Origin: a bacterium
GTDB lineage: Bacteria; B130-G9
Length of the DNA stretch: 64,000 bases
Assembly (NCBI GenBank): GCA_035527515.1
Contig: DATLAJ010000108.1
Location: 1-64,000 of the forward strand
Direction: 5' to 3'
Of the stretch, positions 61,239-64,000 are shown piece after piece. Both the position numbers and the translations under genes were made by a program. The stretch's first letter is position 1; every line of letters begins with the position of its first letter. Below the pieces are notes generated by a model. It ran no database searches. It saw nothing but the letters and a program-made list of their open reading frames with translations, and had not been told where the DNA came from.

Positions 61239-62434
61239 GGTCCAGGCCGGCCGCATCGCTTGCCTCGCGCTTGAAGGCTGTGCTGCTCGCTCGCCTCGAC
61301 CCGGGCCTCGCCATGCCAGTTGAGGCGGACGAGAACGCTCGCATATTGCCGCAGTCACACAGTTTCCTAACGACGGCCGTCCTGGGTCTGCTGGAGCCAT
61401 TCTCGGTCGCCTACGGTGCTGGAGTAATGACCAGGAATTGGCTCTACAAGACCGGAAAACTGAAGACACACCGGCCGGCGTGTCCAACGGTCTGCGTGGG
61501 CAATATCACGGCCGGGGGCACTGGCAAGACGCCAGCCGTCATACTTGTCTGCCAACTCCTCCGAGAGATGGGGAAGCGCCCGGCGGTGCTCTCGCGCGGC
61601 TATGGCCGCAGTGAGCGAGCGGTGCGAGTTCTCACGGCAGCCGAGCTCGAAGCCCTTGGGCCGAGACAGTCGCTCGCCCGCTTTGGGGACGAGGTGTTGA
61701 CCATTGCGGGCCGCCTGCACGATTTGCCCATCGTTGTGAGCGCAGACAGGGCAGCCGCGGCAAGGGCTGCATGTGAGACCTTCGCTCCTGACGTGCTCGT
61801 CATGGATGACGGGTTTGGCCACCTGCGGCTGCAAAGGGACCTAGACATCCTGATGTTCGATGCGAGGTGGCCATTCGCCAACGGGCGCCTGCTCCCGCGA
61901 GGCCTGCTTCGAGAGCCGCTGTGGGCCATTGAACGGGCGAAGGTGGCCATAGTCTCCCGGACAGACCAATGCAGCCCTGAGGAGCTGGCAGCGACAGACG
62001 AGGCGATCCGCCGGCACAACCCCGACATCACACTCATCCACTCCGTCCATCGCCCCACCGGACTCACGCGCATCTCCGACCAAGAGACGCTGCACTTGAA
62101 CCATCTCAGCGCAAAGAAGGTCCTGGCCTTCTGCGGCATCGCACATCCCAAGAGCTTCTTCTCAACGCTCTCAAGGCTCGGCGCAGTGGTGACCGGCGTG
62201 CCGTTCCCCGACCACCACATCTTTACAAAAAGGGAGATAGCTCGCCTCGTTGGTCGCCGGCACTCGGGCGGCTTCGATCTCACGGTGACAACTGAAAAGG
62301 ACGCGCCACGGCTCTTCAACCTATCGCGGGACGAGTCTCAGGAGGTTTTCGCTCTCGCCGTGGAGATCCGGCTCCTCCAAGATGGCGTTGAGAGGCTGCA
62401 AGAGGCACTGGCGCACGCGATTGATAAGGTCTGA
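61235..62434 (+). CDS. lpxK: Tetraacyldisaccharide 4'-kinase LpxK
   Basis: Phosphorylates the 4' position of the lipid A precursor. The Walker A region is GNITAGGTGKTPA (89-101), then RGYGRSERAV, DDGFGHLRLQRDLDILMFDA and PFANGRLLPRGLLREPL are family motifs. The first 50 residues are an extension compared with E. coli LpxK, whose membrane part starts at FSVAYGAGVMTRNWLYKTG here. The final domain has a FCGIAHPKSFFSTL block. GTG start, coupled to waaA. Confidence 0.94.
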   Translation: MRSRPAASLASRLKAVLLARLDPGLAMPVEADENARILPQSHSFLTTAVLGLLEPFSVAYGAGVMTRNWLYKTGKLKTHRPACPTVCVGNITAGGTGKTPAVILVCQLLREMGKRPAVLSRGYGRSERAVRVLTAAELEALGPRQSLARFGDEVLTIAGRLHDLPIVVSADRAAAARAACETFAPDVLVMDDGFGHLRLQRDLDILMFDARWPFANGRLLPRGLLREPLWAIERAKVAIVSRTDQCSPEELAATDEAIRRHNPDITLIHSVHRPTGLTRISDQETLHLNHLSAKKVLAFCGIAHPKSFFSTLSRLGAVVTGVPFPDHHIFTKREIARLVGRRHSGGFDLTVTTEKDAPRLFNLSRDESQEVFALAVEIRLLQDGVERLQEALAHAIDKV

Positions 62435-62442
62435 ATGAGGTT

Positions 62443-62459
62443 GGCGCCTTATCGGCGCC
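62443..62459 (+). terminator. Possible hairpin after lpxK
   Basis: GGCGCC is repeated as its own reverse complement around a 5-base loop, nine bases past the lpxK stop. The stem is short and lacks a T tract, so it is a weak candidate; it may serve both convergent genes. Confidence 0.3.
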
Positions 62460-62513
62460 GTTGACCACGTAGGACAATCAAGCTACGACAGGCTCTCCAG
62501 TGTCGCGGCTAGT

Positions 62514-62993
62514 CTAGTCTGCTCGCCCGGCCCCGACCAGGATAGCGTTCAGGTTCGAGGGAACACGATGCCAGACCCGGTCACGGCGCTCCCATCGTTC
62601 GGTAACGACATTGGTAAGCGAGGTTGGGATGAGGGGAATGCTATACTCCAGCCAGACCTTGACCTCGGCTCGCTTTGAGTCTGTCTTCAGCTCAAGCCCT
62701 CTGATCTCGAAGCGCTCAATGGACACCTGCGGGGCGACCGGGTCTCGCCTGCTGGCCTCGCCGCCTGACTCCTTTGCCTCGACTGAGGCGCAGCACTCCT
62801 CGGTATCCTGCCAGACTTTACCTGCGACCCTCGCCTTCCAGTAAGCATTGACGCACGCCTTGAGCGAGTCGTATGCCGCCTGCCGCCTGTCCGCATCGCT
62901 CTGACAGCCCGGCAGAAGCAGCGAGGCCAAGAATAAGAAAAGGAGGGGACCGGCAAAGACCGATCCCCTCCTCGGTAGATTATCGTATTTCAT
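62514..62993 (-). CDS. Hypothetical lipoprotein
   Basis: A 159-residue lipoprotein with signal GPLLFLFLASLLLPGC; the lipid Cys is at about residue 30. The remainder has helical DSLKACVNAYWKARVAGKVW and beta-like VWLEYSIPLIPTSLTNVVTE. The ending NLNAILVGAGRAD has no known domain. It resembles small NTF2-like lipoproteins only loosely. The next gene upstream on this strand is the partial secreted protein, 12 bases away, so they may be co-transcribed. Confidence 0.72.
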   Translation of the reverse strand: MKYDNLPRRGSVFAGPLLFLFLASLLLPGCQSDADRRQAAYDSLKACVNAYWKARVAGKVWQDTEECCASVEAKESGGEASRRDPVAPQVSIERFEIRGLELKTDSKRAEVKVWLEYSIPLIPTSLTNVVTERWERRDRVWHRVPSNLNAILVGAGRAD

Positions 62994-63005
62994 CCGAACC
63001 TAGCG

Positions 63006-64000
63006 TTACGGCCTGATCTCCATCGACGGAATGTCCGAAACAGCTATTATGTTCCAGGTGGTACCTGGCTCGACAAACGCCGCCGCCCAATAGTATGTGC
63101 CTTCCAAGCCGCCCGTCTCTGGTATGGGCATCAAGAGCAACGGGAATGGGTCCTCATGACCACCTGGCACGTAGCCTGACCAATAAGGTGTGGAGACAAC
63201 CCACGGATTTCCGCTGATACCGTTTATGAACAAGTAGCGGTTACCTGGGATCTGGACAACGATGTAAAGGTCAACGTAAACTGGGACGTCGCCCATATTA
63301 GTGTAGCCCACGCTGACCTGGAGCGTGTCACCCGGATGGAACATGTAGCCATTGAGCTCGAGCTCGATGTCCAACGTCGCCATCGCCCAAGTTGAATGGG
63401 CAAGCTCGGACACATTTCCAACATTGTCCACCGCCTCATACGCGACCTTGTAGGTGCCTGGCACCGCTATCTCGAAGTCGCCTGCCCAGTAACCGCCGAC
63501 CAACCTCGTAAGCGCGATAGGCGCCGCCGAAGAGGCGCTCGTGAATGGCTCTGCGCCCGGATCATAGCCCTCAGGCATCACTAGAGCATAGACCTGCGAG
63601 ACCATGACGTCATCCTCAGCACGGACCCAGAAGTCAACAGTCGTAGGAGTCGCGCCGCTGTCCGCAAAGGTCGTGCCCTCCGCGTAGTCGATTATGACCG
63701 GCGCCATGTCGCCCCTGATCGTCCAGCTTCCGATGCTCGTGGCCGGCGCTAGGCCAGCGTTATCGAACATCATCGGCTCCTGTGTCTCATGGAGGACCTT
63801 GGCCGAGTCGTAGGCCATATCGAAGGCAGCGTCGATACTCTTATCAGAAGCGATCGCGGAGAAGAACTCAGCAACGAACAGGTCGCCGTTCTCCGTGCCC
63901 GGGTCCGGATATGTGTAACCATCGGGCTCCGCGGCCGTGGAGATGAACACACTATCATTCATCGCGCCAAGATACTCCGCAAACCGCTGCGAAGCGTCGA
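63006..64000 (-). CDS. Secreted protein, C13-peptidase-like end plus shared domain (partial)
   Basis: The 3' part of a gene whose start lies beyond the window; the frame is open to base 64000, with codons DASQRFAEYLGA before the first ATG. The first visible segment (DSVFISTAAEPDGY, FFSAIASDKSIDAAFDMAYD) resembles the end of a legumain/C13-like or caspase-like peptidase domain; no catalytic residues are visible here. A beta-sandwich linker follows (VDFWVRAEDDVMVSQVYALV), then from about residue 200 the domain shared with three other proteins (YMFHPGDTLQVSVGYTN). A lipoprotein gene follows. Confidence 0.75.
   Translation of the reverse strand, partial: DASQRFAEYLGAMNDSVFISTAAEPDGYTYPDPGTENGDLFVAEFFSAIASDKSIDAAFDMAYDSAKVLHETQEPMMFDNAGLAPATSIGSWTIRGDMAPVIIDYAEGTTFADSGATPTTVDFWVRAEDDVMVSQVYALVMPEGYDPGAEPFTSASSAAPIALTRLVGGYWAGDFEIAVPGTYKVAYEAVDNVGNVSELAHSTWAMATLDIELELNGYMFHPGDTLQVSVGYTNMGDVPVYVDLYIVVQIPGNRYLFINGISGNPWVVSTPYWSGYVPGGHEDPFPLLLMPIPETGGLEGTYYWAAAFVEPGTTWNIIAVSDIPSMEIRP

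Noticed and set aside
1-64000. CRISPR arrays
   Set aside because: No regularly spaced direct repeats with unique spacers were seen; the palindromes at 42.7 and 47.2 kb are all different from each other.
1-64000. tRNA and rRNA genes
   Set aside because: No T-loop GGTTCGAATCC-type or cloverleaf sequence was recognised in the intergenic regions, and no rRNA signatures were seen.

Overview
The window comes from a flagellated, piliated, diderm (Gram-negative) bacterium. The evidence is lipid A/Kdo genes (waaA, lpxK), a secretin, MotA/MotB, Fli proteins, a Tat component, and rod-shape and peptidoglycan genes (mreB, mreC, a class A PBP, uppP). Several proteins are divergent or unusually arranged: a PilM-PilN fusion, scattered flagellar genes, and secreted proteins sharing a private C- or N-terminal domain. 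No rRNA, tRNA or CRISPR array was seen. I cannot name the phylum from sequence alone; an uncultured candidate-phylum lineage is my guess. TTG and GTG start codons with good Shine-Dalgarno (SD) sites are common.

Layout. 0-6.3 kb: glucose-6-phosphate isomerase, a two-gene membrane/small-protein unit, an orphan DNA methyltransferase with a nuclease-like tail, and an OPT-family transporter. 6.3-10.8 kb (minus strand): a motility operon motA - motB-like - motB - fliL - (45-codon ORF) - fliN - fliO, followed by tatA; fliM is not at its usual place. 11-17 kb: YjbQ-family protein, a sigma-70 factor, a glycosyltransferase, an isolated fliP, then a polytopic membrane protein coupled to a 2-hydroxyacyl-CoA dehydratase-like protein. 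17-21 kb: two secreted proteins. 21.5-31.3 kb (minus strand): a complete type IV pilus/type II secretion-like operon (pseudopilin, PilB, PilC, second pseudopilin, PilMN fusion, PilO, PEGA protein, secretin).

31.7-38.7 kb is accessory in character: an isochorismatase-family hydrolase, a nucleotidyl-cyclase-like protein, a HEPN-like protein and a frameshifted membrane protein; then secA, a HicB antitoxin with an internally deleted hicA, and a DUF4258/DUF2283 pair. Decay is visible in three places: an in-frame stop in the cyclase-like gene, the frameshift and the hicA deletion. 38.9-46 kb: a LytM-type peptidase, secreted and SGNH-hydrolase proteins, a large secreted protein with a glycoside-hydrolase-like N-terminus, and a YdjM-type membrane protein, interleaved with palindrome-rich intergenic repeats. 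47.5-51.7 kb: a divergent pyruvate-phosphate-dikinase-like enzyme translationally coupled to an unknown 460-residue helical protein. 51.8-62.4 kb: envelope and housekeeping genes (uppP, mreB, mreC, PBP1A, an FlhB C-terminal homologue, a corrinoid protein plus homocysteine methyltransferase, a DUF374 acyltransferase, waaA, lpxK). The window closes with a lipoprotein and the 3' part of a secreted protein.

The most promising leads for something new are the cyclase-like/HEPN-like/membrane cluster at 32.5-34.9 kb, the dikinase-like plus helical partner pair at 47.5-51.7 kb, the MotB pair in which one member lacks the proton-carrying aspartate, and the domain shared by four secreted proteins.
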